From positions 7,923,968-7,987,967 of the forward strand of contig NW_025963548.1 of assembly GCF_910591885.1 (NCBI RefSeq): DNA of 64,000 nucleotides, written 5' to 3'. Origin of the DNA: Bombus terrestris (lineage: Eukaryota; Arthropoda; Insecta; Hymenoptera; Apidae). The notes beneath the pieces were generated by a model. That model was not told where the DNA came from. It worked only from the letters and a program-made list of their open reading frames with translations, and ran no database searches. The position numbers and the translations under genes were made by a program. Positions 1 to 12,987 of this stretch are shown here, piece after piece. Position 1 is the stretch's first letter. Each line of letters opens with the position of its first letter.

Positions 1-129
1 TATATGTCGTAGAACGTTATATTGTATTACCAAATGACGTATAACGTTATATAGCTTCTCTTTATGACGTGTAATGTTATAAACTATTACGTTATAACGT
101 ATAACTTTATATTGCATCACTATATGACG

Positions 130-141
130 TATAACGTTATA
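130..141. other. Representative 12-bp palindromic core TATAACGTTATA
   Basis: This is one example of the self-complementary core found in most monomers. It is symmetric about the central CpG of AACGTT. With one core per 30 bp, the dyads recur close to every three helical turns. A role as protein-binding site or cruciform seed is inference; only the symmetry and its recurrence are seen. Confidence 0.9.
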
Positions 142-274
142 CTGCATCACTATATGACGTATAATGTTATATTGCATTACTAAATGACGTATAACGTTAT
201 ATTGCACCACTATTGATCGTATAACGTTATATACTATTACGCTATAACGTATAACGTTGTATTGCTTCACTATA

Positions 275-303
275 GGACGTAAACGTTATATCGCATTACT
301 GAA
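275..303 (+). repeat. 29-bp monomer variant (GGACGTAAACG), first of about 40
   Basis: The usual GGACGTATAACG has lost one base, giving a 29-bp unit followed by TTATATCGCATTACTGAATG. It is usually preceded by a fixed run of variants starting CACCACTATTGATCG or CATCACTATTGATCG. Other positions include 5020, 5859, 6698, 8893, 9732, 10511, 10900, 46393, 47232, 47921, 50146, 50985, 51824, 52603, 53442, 53831, 55960, 58694, 59594, 62053 and 63372. The lost base shifts the frame; on the minus strand the reading always ends just after it. Confidence 0.9.
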
Positions 304-660
304 TGACGTATAACGTTATATAGCTTCTCTTTATGAGCTATAACATTATGAGCTATTCCGTTATAACGTATAACGCTATATTGCACGACTATATGACGTA
401 TAACGTCACATTGCATGACTATAGGACGTATGACGCTATATTGCTTGACTATATGACGTATAACGTTAAATTGCATCACTATAGGACGTATTACGCTATA
501 TACAATCACGTTATAACGTATAACGTTATATTGCATCACTATATGACGTATAACGATATATTGCATTACTAAATAACGTATAACGTTATATGGCTTCTCT
601 TTATGACGTGTAACGTTATGAACTATTACGTTATAACGGATAACGTTATATTGCATCACT

Positions 661-1594
661 ACATAACGTATAATGTTATATTGCATCACTATATGACGTA
701 TAACGATATATTGCATTACTAAATGACGTATAACGTTATATTGCATCACTATATGACGTATAACGTTATATACTATAACGTTATGAAGGAATATCGTTAT
801 ACTGCATCACTATATGACGTATAACGTTATATTGCATGACTATAGGACGTATAACGTTATATTGCATCACTATATGACGTATAACGTCATATTGTATGAC
901 TACAGGACGAATAACGTTATATTGCATTACTAAATGAGGTATAACGTTATATTGCATCATTGTATGACGTATAACGTTATGTACTATAACGTTATGAAGG
1001 AATATCGTTATACTGTATCACTATATGACGTCTAACGTTATATTGCATCACTATAGGACGTATTACGTGGTATACTATTACGTTATAACGTATAACGTTA
1101 TATTGAATCACTATATGACGTATAACATTATATTGCATCACTATATGTCGTAGAACGTTATATTGTATTACTAAATGACGTATAACGTTATATAGCTTCT
1201 CTTTATGACGTGTAACGTTATGAACTATTACGTTATAACGTATAACGTTATATTGCATCACTATATGACGTATAACGTTATACTGCATCACTATATGACG
1301 TATAATGTTATATTGCATTACTAAATGACGTATAACGTTATATTGCACCACTATTGATCGGATAACGTTATATACTATCACGTTATAACGTATAACGTTA
1401 TATTGCATCACTATATGACGTATAACGATATGTTGCATTACTAAATGACGTATAACGTTATATAGCTTCTCTTTATGGCGTGTAACGTTATGAACTATTA
1501 CGTTATAACGGATAACGTTATATTGCATCACTATATGACGTATAACGTCATATTGCATGACTACAGGACGTATAACGTTATATTGCATCACTAT
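661..1594 (+). repeat. Satellite segment with two 31-bp monomers (785 and 996)
   Basis: Ordinary monomers joined by two GAAGGAATATCG units 211 bp apart (785 and 996). Each carries one extra base that restores the register lost at the 29-bp unit at 275. From about 1140 to 1390 the order (TGTCGTAGAACG unit, AGCTTCTC unit, GAACTATTACG unit, CACCACTATTGATCG unit) repeats that of bases 1-220. No gene is visible. Confidence 0.8.
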
Positions 1595-1922
1595 AGGATG
1601 TAATATTTTAAGATATATTACGTTATCACGTATAACGTTTTATTGCATGACTATATGACGTATAATGTCATATTGCATGACTATAGGACGTATAACGTTT
1701 TATAGCATCACTACGTGACGTATAACGTTATATTGCATCACTAAAGGACGTATTACGTTATATACTATTACGATATAACGTATAACGTTATACTGCATCA
1801 CTATAGCACGTATAACGTTATATCGCATTACTGAATGACGTATAACGTTATATAGCTTCTCTTTATGACGTATAACGTTATGAACTATTACGTTATAACG
1901 CATAACGTTATATTGCATCACT

Positions 1923-1943
1923 ATATGACGTATAACGTCATAT
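1923..1943. other. Representative inverted repeat: ATATGACGT, 3-bp gap, ACGTCATAT
   Basis: In one common monomer class the core ends GTCAT instead of GTTAT. This turns TGACGTATAACG into the paired half-sites TGACGT-ATA-ACGTCA, with perfect 9-bp arms. The class is nearly always followed by a TTGCATGACTA tail. TGACGT is the half-site of CRE/TGA-type bZIP proteins (established knowledge). Binding here is speculation. Confidence 0.85.
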
Positions 1944-2128
1944 TGCATGACTATAGGACGTATAACGTTATATTGCATCACTACATGACGTATAACGTTA
2001 TATTGCATCACTATAGGACGTATTACGTTATATTGCATCACTATATGACATATAACGATATATTGCAATACTAAATGACGTATAACGTTATATAGCTTCT
2101 CTTTATGACGTGTAACGTTATGAACTAT

Positions 2129-2142
2129 TACGTTATAACGTA
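2129..2142. other. Representative 14-bp palindrome TACGTTATAACGTA
   Basis: Monomers of the GAACTATTACG and TATACTATTACG classes carry this perfect palindrome. The next core starts directly after it, so two dyads abut. It contains TTATAA at its centre and recurs wherever ATTACGTTATAACGTATAACG appears. Confidence 0.85.
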
Positions 2143-2974
2143 TAACGTTATATTGCATCACTATATGACGTATAACGATAAATTGCATTACTAAATGACG
2201 TATAACATTATATAGCTTCTCTTTATGACGTGTAACGTTATGAACTATTGCGTTATAACGGATAACGTTATATTGCATCACTATATGACGTATAACGTCA
2301 TATTGCATGACTACAGGACGTATAACGTTATATTGCATCACTATAGGATGTAATACGTTATGATATATTACGTTATTACGTATAACGTTTTATTGCATGA
2401 CTATATGACGTATAACGTCATATTGCATGACTATAGGACGTATAACGTTATATTGCTTCACTACATGACGCATAACGCTGTATTGCATCACTATAGGACG
2501 TATTACGTTATATACTATTACGATATAACGTATAACGTTATACTGCATCACAGTAGCACGTATAACGTTATATCGCATTACTGAATGACGTATAACGTTA
2601 TATAGCTTCTCTTTATGACGTATAACGTTATGAACTATTACGTTATAACGCATAACGTTATATTGCATCACTATATGACGTATAACGTCATATTGCATGA
2701 CTATAGGACGTATAACGTTATATTGCATCACTACATGACGTATAACGTTATATTGCATCACTATAGGACGTATTACGTTATATTGCATCACTATATGACG
2801 TATAACGATATATTGCATTACTAAATGACGTATAACGTTATATAGCTTCTCTTAATGACGTGTGACGTTATGAACTATTACGTTATAACGGATAACGTTA
2901 AATTGCATCACTATATGACGTATAACGTCAGATTGCATGACTACAGGACGTATAAGGTTATATTGCATCACTAG

Positions 2975-4150
2975 AAGATGTAATACGTTATGATATATTA
3001 CGTTATTACGTATAACGTTTTATTGCATCACTATATGACGTAGAATGTTATACTGCATCACTATATGACGTATAACGTCATATTGCATGACTATAGGACG
3101 TATAACGTTATATTGCTTCACTACATGACGTATAATGCTATATTGCATCACTATAGGACGTATTACGTTATATACTATTACGTTATAACGTATAACGTTA
3201 TACTGCATCACTATAGCACGTATAACGTTATATCGCATTACTGAATGACGTATAACGTTATATAGCTTCTCTTTATGACGTATAACGTTATGAACTATTA
3301 CGTTATAACGTATAACGTTATATTGCATCACTATATGACGTATAACGTCATATTGCATGACTATAGGACTTATAACGTTATATTGCATCACTACATGACG
3401 TATAACGTTATATTGCATCACTATAGGACGTATTACGTTATATACTATTACGTTATAACGTATAACGTTATACTGCATCACTATATGACATATAACGATA
3501 TATTGCATTACTAAATGACGTATAACGTTATATAGCTTCTCTTTATGACGTGTAACGTTATGAACTATTACGTTATAACGTATAACGTTATATTGCATCA
3601 CTATATGACGTATAACGTTAAATTGCATCACTATAGGACGTATTACGCTATATACTATCACGTTATAACGTATAACGTTATATTGCATCACTATATGACG
3701 TATAACGATATATTGCATTACTAAATGACGTATAACGTTATATTGCATCACTATATGACGTATAACGTTATATTGCATCACTACATGACGTATAACGTTA
3801 TATTGCATCACTATAGGACGTATTACGTTATATACTATTACGTTATAACGTATAACGTTATACTGCATCACTATAGCACGTATAACGTTATATCGCATTA
3901 CTGAATGACGTATAACGTTATATAGCTCCTCTTTATGACGTATAACGTTATGAACTATTACGTTATAACGTATAACGTTATATTGCATCACTATATGACG
4001 TATAACGTCATATTGCATGACTATTGGACGTATAACGTTATATTGCATCACTACATAACGTATAACGTTATATTGCATCACTATATGACGTATAACGATA
4101 TATTGCATTACTAAATGAAGTATAACGTTATATTGCATCACTATATGCCG
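2975..4150 (+). repeat. 750-bp-type satellite segment leading into the 31-bp cluster
   Basis: It starts with the GATGTAATACG marker and a GTAGAATGTTATACTG unit also seen near 20000, 27825, 59270 and 60170. The stretch about 3735-4141 is repeated almost exactly near 45560-45966 (offset 41,825). The right end is a CTATATGCCGTATAACG unit that immediately precedes 31-bp monomers here and near 7268, 14560, 41351, 43032 and 45129. Confidence 0.75.
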
Positions 4151-4862
4151 TATAACGTTATATACTATAACGTTATGAAGGAATATCGTTATACTGCATC
4201 ACTATATGACGTATAACGTTATATTGCATGACTATATGACGTATAACGATATATTGCATTACTATATGACGTATAACGTCATATTGTATGATTACAGGAC
4301 GAATAACGTTATATTGCATTACTAAATGACGTATAACGTTATATTGCATCATTATATGACGTATAACGTTATATACTATAACGTTATGAAGGAATATCGT
4401 TATACTGCATCACTGTATGACGTATAACGTTATATTGCATCACTATTGCACGTATAACGTTATATCGCATTACTGAATGACGTATAACGTTATGAACTAT
4501 TACGTTATAACGTATAACGTTATATTGCATCACTATATGACGTATAACGATATATTGCATTACTAAATGACGTATAACGTTATATTGCATCACTATATGA
4601 CGTATAACGTTATATACTATAACGTTATGAAGGGATATCGTTATACTGCATCACTATATGACGTATAACGTTATATTGCATGACTATAGGACGTATAACG
4701 TTATATTGCATCACTATATGACGTATAACGTCATATTGTATGATTACAGGACGAATAACGTTATATTGCATTACTAAATGACGTATAACGTTATATTGCA
4801 TCATTATATGACGTATAACGTTATATACTATAACGTTATGAAGGAATATCGTTATACTGCAT
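4151..4862 (+). repeat. Cluster of 31-bp monomers spaced 211/241/211 bp
   Basis: GAAGGAATATCG units (one reads GAAGGGATATCG) lie at 4177, 4388, 4629 and 4840, giving spacings of 211, 241 and 211 bp (7 x 30 + 1 and 8 x 30 + 1). The same alternation occurs at 8050-8713 and 49303-49966. A period of about 452 bp made of two unequal half-units is implied. Confidence 0.85.
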
Positions 4863-7290
4863 CACTATATGACGTATAACGTTATGTTGCATGACTAGAG
4901 GACGTATAACGTTGTATACTATTACGTTAGAACGTATAACGTTATATTGCATCACTATTGATCGTATAACGTTATATAATATTACGCTATAACGTATAAC
5001 GTTGTATTGCATCAGTATAGGACGTAAACGTTATATCGCATTACTGAATGACGTATAACGTTATATAGCTTCTCTTTATGACGTATAACGTTATGAACTA
5101 TTCCGTTATAACGTATAACGCTATATTGCATGACTATATGACGTATAACGTCATATTGCATGACTATAGGACGTATAACGCTATATTGCATCACTATATG
5201 ACGTATAACGTTATATTGCATGACTATAGGACCTATAACGTTATATTGCATCACTACATAACATATAACGTTATATTGCATCACTATAGGACGTATTACG
5301 TTATATACTATTACGTTATAACGTATAACGTTATACTGCATCACTATATGACGTATAACGATATATTGCATTACTAAATGACGTATAACGTTATATAGCT
5401 TCTCTTTATGACGTGTAACGTTATGAACTATTACGTTATAACGTATAACGTTATATTGCATCACTATATGACGTATAACGTCATATTGCATGACTACAGG
5501 ACGTATAAAGTTATATTGCATCACTATATGACGTATAACGTTATATTGCATCACTATATATCGTAGAACGTTATATTGTATTACTAAATGACGTATAACG
5601 CTATATAGCTTCTCTTTATGACGTGTAACGTTATGAGCTATTACGTTATAACGTATAACGTTATATTGCATCACTATATGACGTATAACGTTAAATTGCA
5701 TCACTGTAGGACGTATTACGCTATATACTATCACGTTATAACGTATAACGTTATATTGCATTACTAAATGACGTATAACGTTATATTGCATCACTATTGA
5801 TCGTATAACGTTATATAATATTACGCTATAACGTATAACGTTGTATTGTATCAGTATAGGACGTAAACGTTATATCGCATTACTGAATGACGTATAACGT
5901 TATATAGCTTCTCTTTATGACGTATAACGTTATGAACTATTCCGTTATAACGTATAACGCTATATTGCATGACTATATGACGTATAACGTCATATTGCAT
6001 GACTATAGGACGTATAACGCTATATTGCATCACTATATGACGTATAACGTTATATTGCATGACTATAGGACGTATAACGTTATATTGCATCACTACATGA
6101 CGTATAACGTTATATTGCATCACTATAGGACGTATTACGTTATATACTATTACGTTATAACGTATAACGTTATACTGCATCACTATATGACGTATAACGA
6201 TATATTGCATTACTAAATGACGTATAACGTTATATAGCTTCTCTTTATGACGTGTAACGTTATGAACTATTACGTTATAACGTATAACGTTATATTGCAT
6301 CACTATATGACGTATAACGTCATATTGCATGACTACAGGACGTATAAAGTTATATTGCATCACTATATGACGTATAACGTTATATTGCATCACTATATGT
6401 CGTAGAACGTTATGTTGTATTACTAAATGACGTATAACGCTATATAGCTTCTCTTTATGACGTGTAACGTTATGAACTATTACGTTATAACGTATAACGT
6501 TATATTGCATCACTATATGACGTATAACGTTAAATTGCATCACTATAGCACGTATTACGCTATATACTATCACGTTATAACGTATAACGTTATATTGCAT
6601 TACTAAATGACGTATAACGTTATATTGCACCACTATTGATCGTATAACGTTATATACTATTACGCTATAACGTATAACGTTGTATTGCATCACTATAGGA
6701 CGTAAACGTTATATCGCATTACTGAATGACGTATAACGTTATATAGCTTCTCTTTATGACGTATAACGTTATGAGCTATTCCGTTATAACGTATAACGCA
6801 ATATTGCATGACTATATGACGTATAACGTCATATTGCATGACTATAGGACGTATAACGCTATATTGCATCACTATGTGACGTATAACGTTAAATTGCATC
6901 ACTATAGGACGTATTACGTTATATACTATTACGTTATAACGTATAACGTTATACTGCATCACTATATGACGTATAACGTCATATTGCATGACTACAGGAC
7001 GTATAAAGTTATATTGCATCACTATATGACGTATAACGTTATATTGCATCACTATATGTCGTAGAACGTTATATTGTATTACTAAATGACGTATAACGTT
7101 ATATAGCTTCTCTTTATGACGTGTAACGTTATGAACTATTACGTTATAACGTATAACGTTATATTGCATCACTATATGACGTATAACGTTATATTGCATC
7201 ACTATATGACGTATAACGATATATTGCATTACTAAATGAAGTATAACGTTATATTGCATCACTATATGCCGTATAACGTTATATACTATA
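4863..7290 (+). repeat. 839-bp higher-order repeat, two full units plus a partial
   Basis: 29-bp marker monomers at 5020, 5859 and 6698 give two exact 839-bp periods (27 x 30 + 29). Units 5020-5858 and 5859-6697 match monomer for monomer with a few base changes, for example GGACCTATAACG near 5168-5230 in the first where the second has GGACGTATAACG. The third unit, from 6698, departs after about 270 bp and runs into a GCCGTATAACG unit at about 7268. The same HOR recurs at 8893-10511 and 46393-53442. Confidence 0.88.
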
Positions 7291-8892
7291 ACGTTATGTA
7301 GGAATATCGTTATACTGCATCACTATATGACGTATAACGTTATATTGCATGACTATATGACGTATAACGATATATTGCATTACTATATGACGTATAACGT
7401 CATATTGTATGATTACAGGACGAATAACGTTATATTGCATTACTAAATGACGTATAACGTTATATTGCATCATTATATGACGTATAACGTTATATACTAT
7501 AACGTTATGAAGGAATATCGTTATACTGCATCACTGTATGACGTATAACGTTATATTGCATCACTATTGCACGTATAACGTTATATCGCATTACTGAATG
7601 ACGTATAACGTTATGAACTATTACGTTATAACGTATAACGTTATATTGCATCACTATATGACGTATAACGATATATTGCATTACTAAATGACGTATAACG
7701 TTATATTGCATCACTATATGACGTATAACGTTATACTGCATCACTATAGCACGTATAACGTTATATCGCATTACTGAATGACGTATAACGTTATATAGCT
7801 TCTCTTTATGACGTATAACGTTATGAACTATTACGTTATAACGTATAACGTTATATTGCATCACTATATGACGTATAACGTCATATTGCATGACTATAGG
7901 ACGTATAACGTTATATTGCATCACTACATAACGTATAACGTTATATTGCATCACTATATGACGTATAACGATATATTGCATTACTACATGACGTATAACG
8001 TTATATTGCATCACTATATGACGTATAACGTTATATACTATAACGTTATGAAGGAATATCGTTATACTGCATCACTATATGACGTATAACGTTATATTGC
8101 ATGACTATATGACGTATAACGATATATTGCATTACTATATGACGTATAACGTCATATTGTATGATTACAGGACGAATAACGTTATATTGCATTACTAAAT
8201 GACGTATAACGTTATATAGCATCATTATATGACGTATAACGTTATATACTATAACGTTATGAAGGAATATCGTTATACTGCATCACTGTATGACGTATAA
8301 CGTTATATTGCATCACTATTGCACGTATAACGTTATATCGCATTACTGAATGACGTATAACGTTATGAACTATTACGTTATAACGTATAACGTTATATTG
8401 CATCACTATATGACGTATAACGATATATTGCATTACTAAATGACGTATAACGTTATATTGCATCACTATATGACGTATAACGTTATATACTATAACGTTA
8501 TGAAGGAATATCGTTATACTGCATCACTATATGACGTATAACGTTATATTGCATGACTAGAGGACGTATAACGTTATATTGCATCACTATATGACGTATA
8601 ACGTCATATTGTATGATTACAGGACGAATAACGTTATATTGCATTACTAAATGACGTATAACGTTATATTGCATCATTATATGACGTATAACGTTATATA
8701 CTATAACGTTATGAAGGAATATCGTTATACTGCATCACTGTATGACGTATAACGTTATATTGCATCACTATAGGACGTATTACGTTGTATACTATTACGT
8801 TAGAACGTATAAGGTTATATTGCATCACTATTGATCGTATAACGTTATATAATATTACGCTATAACGTATAACGTTGTATTGCATCAGTATA
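7291..8892 (+). repeat. Second 31-bp monomer cluster (includes GTAGGAATATCG)
   Basis: 31-bp monomers lie at 7298, 7509, 8050, 8261, 8502 and 8713; spacings are 211, 541, 211, 241 and 211 bp. The first reads GTAGGAAT rather than GAAGGAAT, a private change shared only with 45160 and 48731. About 4384-4593, 7505-7715, 8257-8466 and 49510-49719 are near-identical monomer strings. No gene is visible. Confidence 0.85.
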
Positions 8893-11109
8893 GGACGTAA
8901 ACGTTATATCGCATTACTGAATGACGTATAACGTTATATAGCTTCTCTTTATGACGTATAACGTTATGAACTATTCCGTTATAACGTATAACGCTATATT
9001 GCATGACTATATGACGTATAACGTCATATTGCATGACTATAGGACGTATAACGCTATATTGCATCACTATATGACGTATAACGTTATATTGCATGACTAT
9101 AGGACCTATAACGTTATATTGCATCACTACATGACATATAACGTTATATTGCATCACTATAGGACGTATTACGTTATATACTATTACGTTATAACGTATA
9201 ACGTTATACTGCATCACTATATGACGTATAACGATATATTGCATTACTAAATGACGTATAACGTTATATAGCTTCTCTTTATGACGTGTAACGGTATGAA
9301 CTATTACGTTATAACGTATAACGTTATATTGCATCACTATATGACGTATAACGTCATATTGCATGACTACAGGACGTATAAAGTTATATTGCATCACTAT
9401 ATGACGTATAACGTTATATTGCATCACTATATATCGTAGAACGTTATATTGTATTACTAAATGACGTATAACGCTATATAGCTTCTCTTTATGACGTGTA
9501 ACGTTATGAACTATTACGTTATAACGTATAACGTTATATTGCATCACTATATGACGTATAACGTTAAATTGCATCACTATAGGACGTATTACGCTATATA
9601 CTATCACGTTATAACGTATAACGTTATATTGCATTACTAAATGACGTATAACGTTATATTGCATCACTATTGATCGTATAACGTTATATAATATTACGCT
9701 ATAACGTATAACGTTGTATTGCATCAGTATAGGACGTAAACGTTATATCGCATTACTGAATGACGTATAACGTTATATAGCTTCTCTTTATGACGTATAA
9801 CGTTATGAACTATTCCGTTATAACGTATAACGCTATATTGCATGACTATATGACGTATAACGTCATATTGCATGACTGTAGGACGTATAACGCTATATTG
9901 CATCACTATATGACGTATAACGTTATATTGCATCACTATAGGACGTATTACGTTATATACTATTACGTTATAACGTATAACGTTATACTGCATCACTATA
10001 TGACGTATAACGATATATTGCATTACTAAATGACGTATAACGTTATATAGCTTCTCTTTATGACGTGTAACGTTATGAACTATTACGTTATAACGTATAA
10101 CGTTATATTGCATCACTATATGACGTATAACGTCATATTGCATGACTACAGGACGTATAAAGTTATATTGCATCACTATATGACGTATAACGTTATATTG
10201 CATCACTATATGTCGTAGAACGTTATATTGTATTACTAAATGACGTATAACGCTATATAGCTTCTCTTTATGACGTGTAACGTTATGAACTATTACGTTA
10301 TAACGTATAACGTTATATTGCATCACTATATGACGTATAACGTTAAATTGCATCACTATAGCACGTATTACGCTATATACTATCACGTTATAACGTATAA
10401 CGTTATATTGCATTACTAAATGACGTATAACGTTATATTGCACCACTATTGATCGTATAACGTTATATACTATTACGCTATAACGTATAACGTTGTATTG
10501 CATCACTATAGGACGTAAACGTTATATCGCATTACTGAATGACGTATAACGTTATATAGCTTCTCTTTATGACGTATAACGTTTTGAGCTATTCCGTTAT
10601 AACGTATAACGCAATATTGCATGACTATATGACGTATAACGTCATATTGCATGACTATAGGACGTATAACGCAATATTGCATCACTATGTGACGTATAAC
10701 GTTAAATTGCATCACTATAGGACGTATTACGTTATATACTATTACGTTATAACGTATAACGTTATACTGCATCACTATATGACGTATAACGATATATTGC
10801 ATTACTAAATGACGTATGACGTTATATTGCACCACTATTGATCGTATAACGTTATATACTATTACGCTATAACGTATAACGTTGTATTGCATCACTATAG
10901 GACGTAAACGTTATATTGCATCACTGTATGACGTATAACGTCATATTGCATGACTATAGGACGTATAACGTTATATTGCATCACTACATAACGTATAACG
11001 TTATATTGCATCACTATATGACGTATAACGATATATTGCATTACTAAATGACGTATAACGTTATATTGCATCACTATATGCCGTATAACGTTATATACTA
11101 TAACGTTAT
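8893..11109 (+). repeat. 839/779/389-bp higher-order repeat block
   Basis: 29-bp markers lie at 8893, 9732, 10511 and 10900, so the units are 839, 779 and 389 bp. The 779-bp unit lacks two monomers. A private ATGACTGTAGGACG near 9874 ties it to the unit at 50985. After 10900 the array continues with ordinary monomers to a 31-bp unit at 11110. Confidence 0.85.
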
Positions 11110-11787
11110 GAAGGAATATCGTTATACTGCATCACTATATGACGTATAACGTTATATTGCATGACTATATGACGTATAACATTATATTGCATCACTATGT
11201 GACGTATAACGTTAAATTGCATCACTATAGGACGTATTACGTTATATACTATTACGTTATAACGTATAACGTTATGTTGCACCACATATGGCGTATAACG
11301 TTATATACTATTACAGTATGAAGGAATAACGTTATATTGCATCACTGTATGACGTATAACGTTTTGTACTATTACGCAATAACGTATAACGTCATATTGC
11401 ACGACTATAGGACGTATAAAGTTATGAAATATTGCGTCATAACGTGTAACGTTATATTGCACCACTATAGGATGTAAAACGTTATGATACATTACGTTAT
11501 TACGTATAACGTTACATTGCATTACTGAATGACCTATAACGTTATATAGCTCCTCTTTATGACGTATAACGTTATGAACTATTACGTTATTACGTATAAC
11601 GCTGTATTGCATCACTATAGGACGTATAAAGTTATGAACTATTACGTCATAACGTGTAACATAATATTGCATCACTATAGGACGCATTACGTTATGATCT
11701 CTTACGTCATAACAAGTAACGTTATACTGCATCACTATATGACGTATAACGTTATATTGCATAACTATATGGCGTATAACGTTATAT
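11110..11787 (+). repeat. Divergent satellite block, copy 1 of 3 (CACCACATATGGCG)
   Basis: From about 11279 the monomers are more varied than elsewhere: CACCACATATGGCG (one base short), ACAGTATGAAGGAATAACG (one base long), TTTTGTACTATTACGCAATAACG, GAAATATTGCGTCATAACG and GATCTCTTACGTCATAACAAG. The block recurs near 35793-36300 (offset 24,513) and 54210-54718 (offset 42,931). Copies 1 and 3 share ACAAGTAACG; copy 2 has ACGTGTAACG. Confidence 0.85.
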
Positions 11788-12987
11788 AGCTTCGCTTTAT
11801 GACGTATAATGTTATGAACTATTACGTTATAACGTATAACGTTATATTGCATCACTATATGACGTATAACGTCATATTGCATGACTATAGGACGTATAAC
11901 GTTATATTGCATCACTATAGGACGTATAACGTTATATAGTATTACCTTATAACGTATAACGTTGTATTGCATCACTATGGGACGTATAACGTATATCGCA
12001 TTACAGAATGACGTATAACGTTATATAGCTTCGCTTTATGACGTATAATGTTATGAACTATTACGTTATAACGTACAACGTTATATAGCATCACTATATG
12101 ACGTATAACGTCATATTGCATGACTATAGGACGTATAACGTTATATTGCATCACTATAGGACGTATAACGTTATATAGTATTACCTTATAACGTATAACG
12201 TTGTATTGCATCACTATTGGACGTATAACGTTATATCGCATTACAGAATGACGTATAACGTTATATAGCTTCGCTTTATGACGTATAATGTTATGAACTA
12301 TTACGTTATAACGTATAACGTTATATTGCATCACTATATGACGTATAACGTCATATTGCATGACTATAGGACGTATAGCGTTATATTGCATCACTATATG
12401 ACGTATAACGTTATATTGCATCACTATAGGGCGTATTACGTTATATACTATTAAGTTATAACTTATAACGTTGTATTGCATCACTATAGGACGTATAACG
12501 TTATATCGCATTACTGAATGAAGTATAACATTATATAGCTTCGCTTTATGACGTATAATGTTATGAACTATTACGTTATAACGTATAACGTTATATTGCA
12601 TCACTATATGACGTATAACGTCATATTGCATGACTATAGGACGTATAACGTTATATTGCATCACTATCAGACGTATAACGTTATATTGCATCACTATCAG
12701 ACGTATAACGTTATATTGGATCACTATAGGACGTATTACGTTATGATCTTTTACGTCATAACGTGTAACGTTATATTGCATCACTATATGACGTATAACG
12801 ATATATTGCATTACTAAATGACGTATAACGTTATATTGCATCACTATATGACGTATAACGTTATATACTATAACGTTATGAAGGAATATCGTTATACTGC
12901 ATCACTATATGACGTATAACGTTGTATTGCATCACTATGGGACGTATAACGTTATATCGCATTACAGAATGACGTATAACGTTATAT
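11788..12987 (+). repeat. 240-bp higher-order repeat with AGCTTCGCTT marker
   Basis: The marker AGCTTCGCTTTATGACG, followed by TATAATGTTATG, starts at 11788, 12027, 12267, 12537 and 12988. Spacings are 239, 240, 270 and 451 bp. The basic unit is eight monomers. A separate one-base deletion (ACGTATATCGCATTACAG near 11990) explains the 239-bp spacing. The same HOR appears at 30.9-31.6, 33.2-33.7, 36.3-37.3, 39.0-39.5 and 54.7-55.4 kb. Confidence 0.87.

Larger units (their letters stand above)
1..660 (+). repeat. Long-range repeat, left copy (matches 63098-63757)
   Basis: This block reappears at the far end of the window with an offset of 63,097 bp. Shared private variants include ACCAAATGACG near base 29, GTAATGTTATAAAC near 71, ATAACTTTATATTG near 101, and ATGAGCTATAACATTATGAG near 333. 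The two copies differ by scattered single bases and diverge after about base 660. It contains a 29-bp monomer (GGACGTAAACG at 275). Its left end lies outside the window. Confidence 0.85.
1595..2974 (+). repeat. 750-bp higher-order repeat, one full unit and one 630-bp unit
   Basis: The marker monomer GGATGTAATA followed by a TATATTACGTTAT stretch occurs near 1597, 2347 and 2977. The first spacing is 750 bp (25 monomers) and the second 630 bp. The stretch about 1861-2080 realigns with 2611-2830 at exactly 750 bp with few differences. The second unit lacks about 120 bp, equal to four monomers, at the place corresponding to about 2105-2225. The same marker recurs near 13690, 16748, 21047, 24608, 28872, 56678 and 58117. 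Confidence 0.8.

Noticed and set aside
1923..1943. CENP-B box
   Set aside because: No TTCG with a downstream CGGG pattern in the class consensus; only the idea of a class-specific binding site is kept.
4177..4840. AAGGA in the GAAGGAATATCG units as a ribosome binding site
   Set aside because: It is a fixed part of the 31-bp monomer, recurs dozens of times, and is not followed by a distinct gene.
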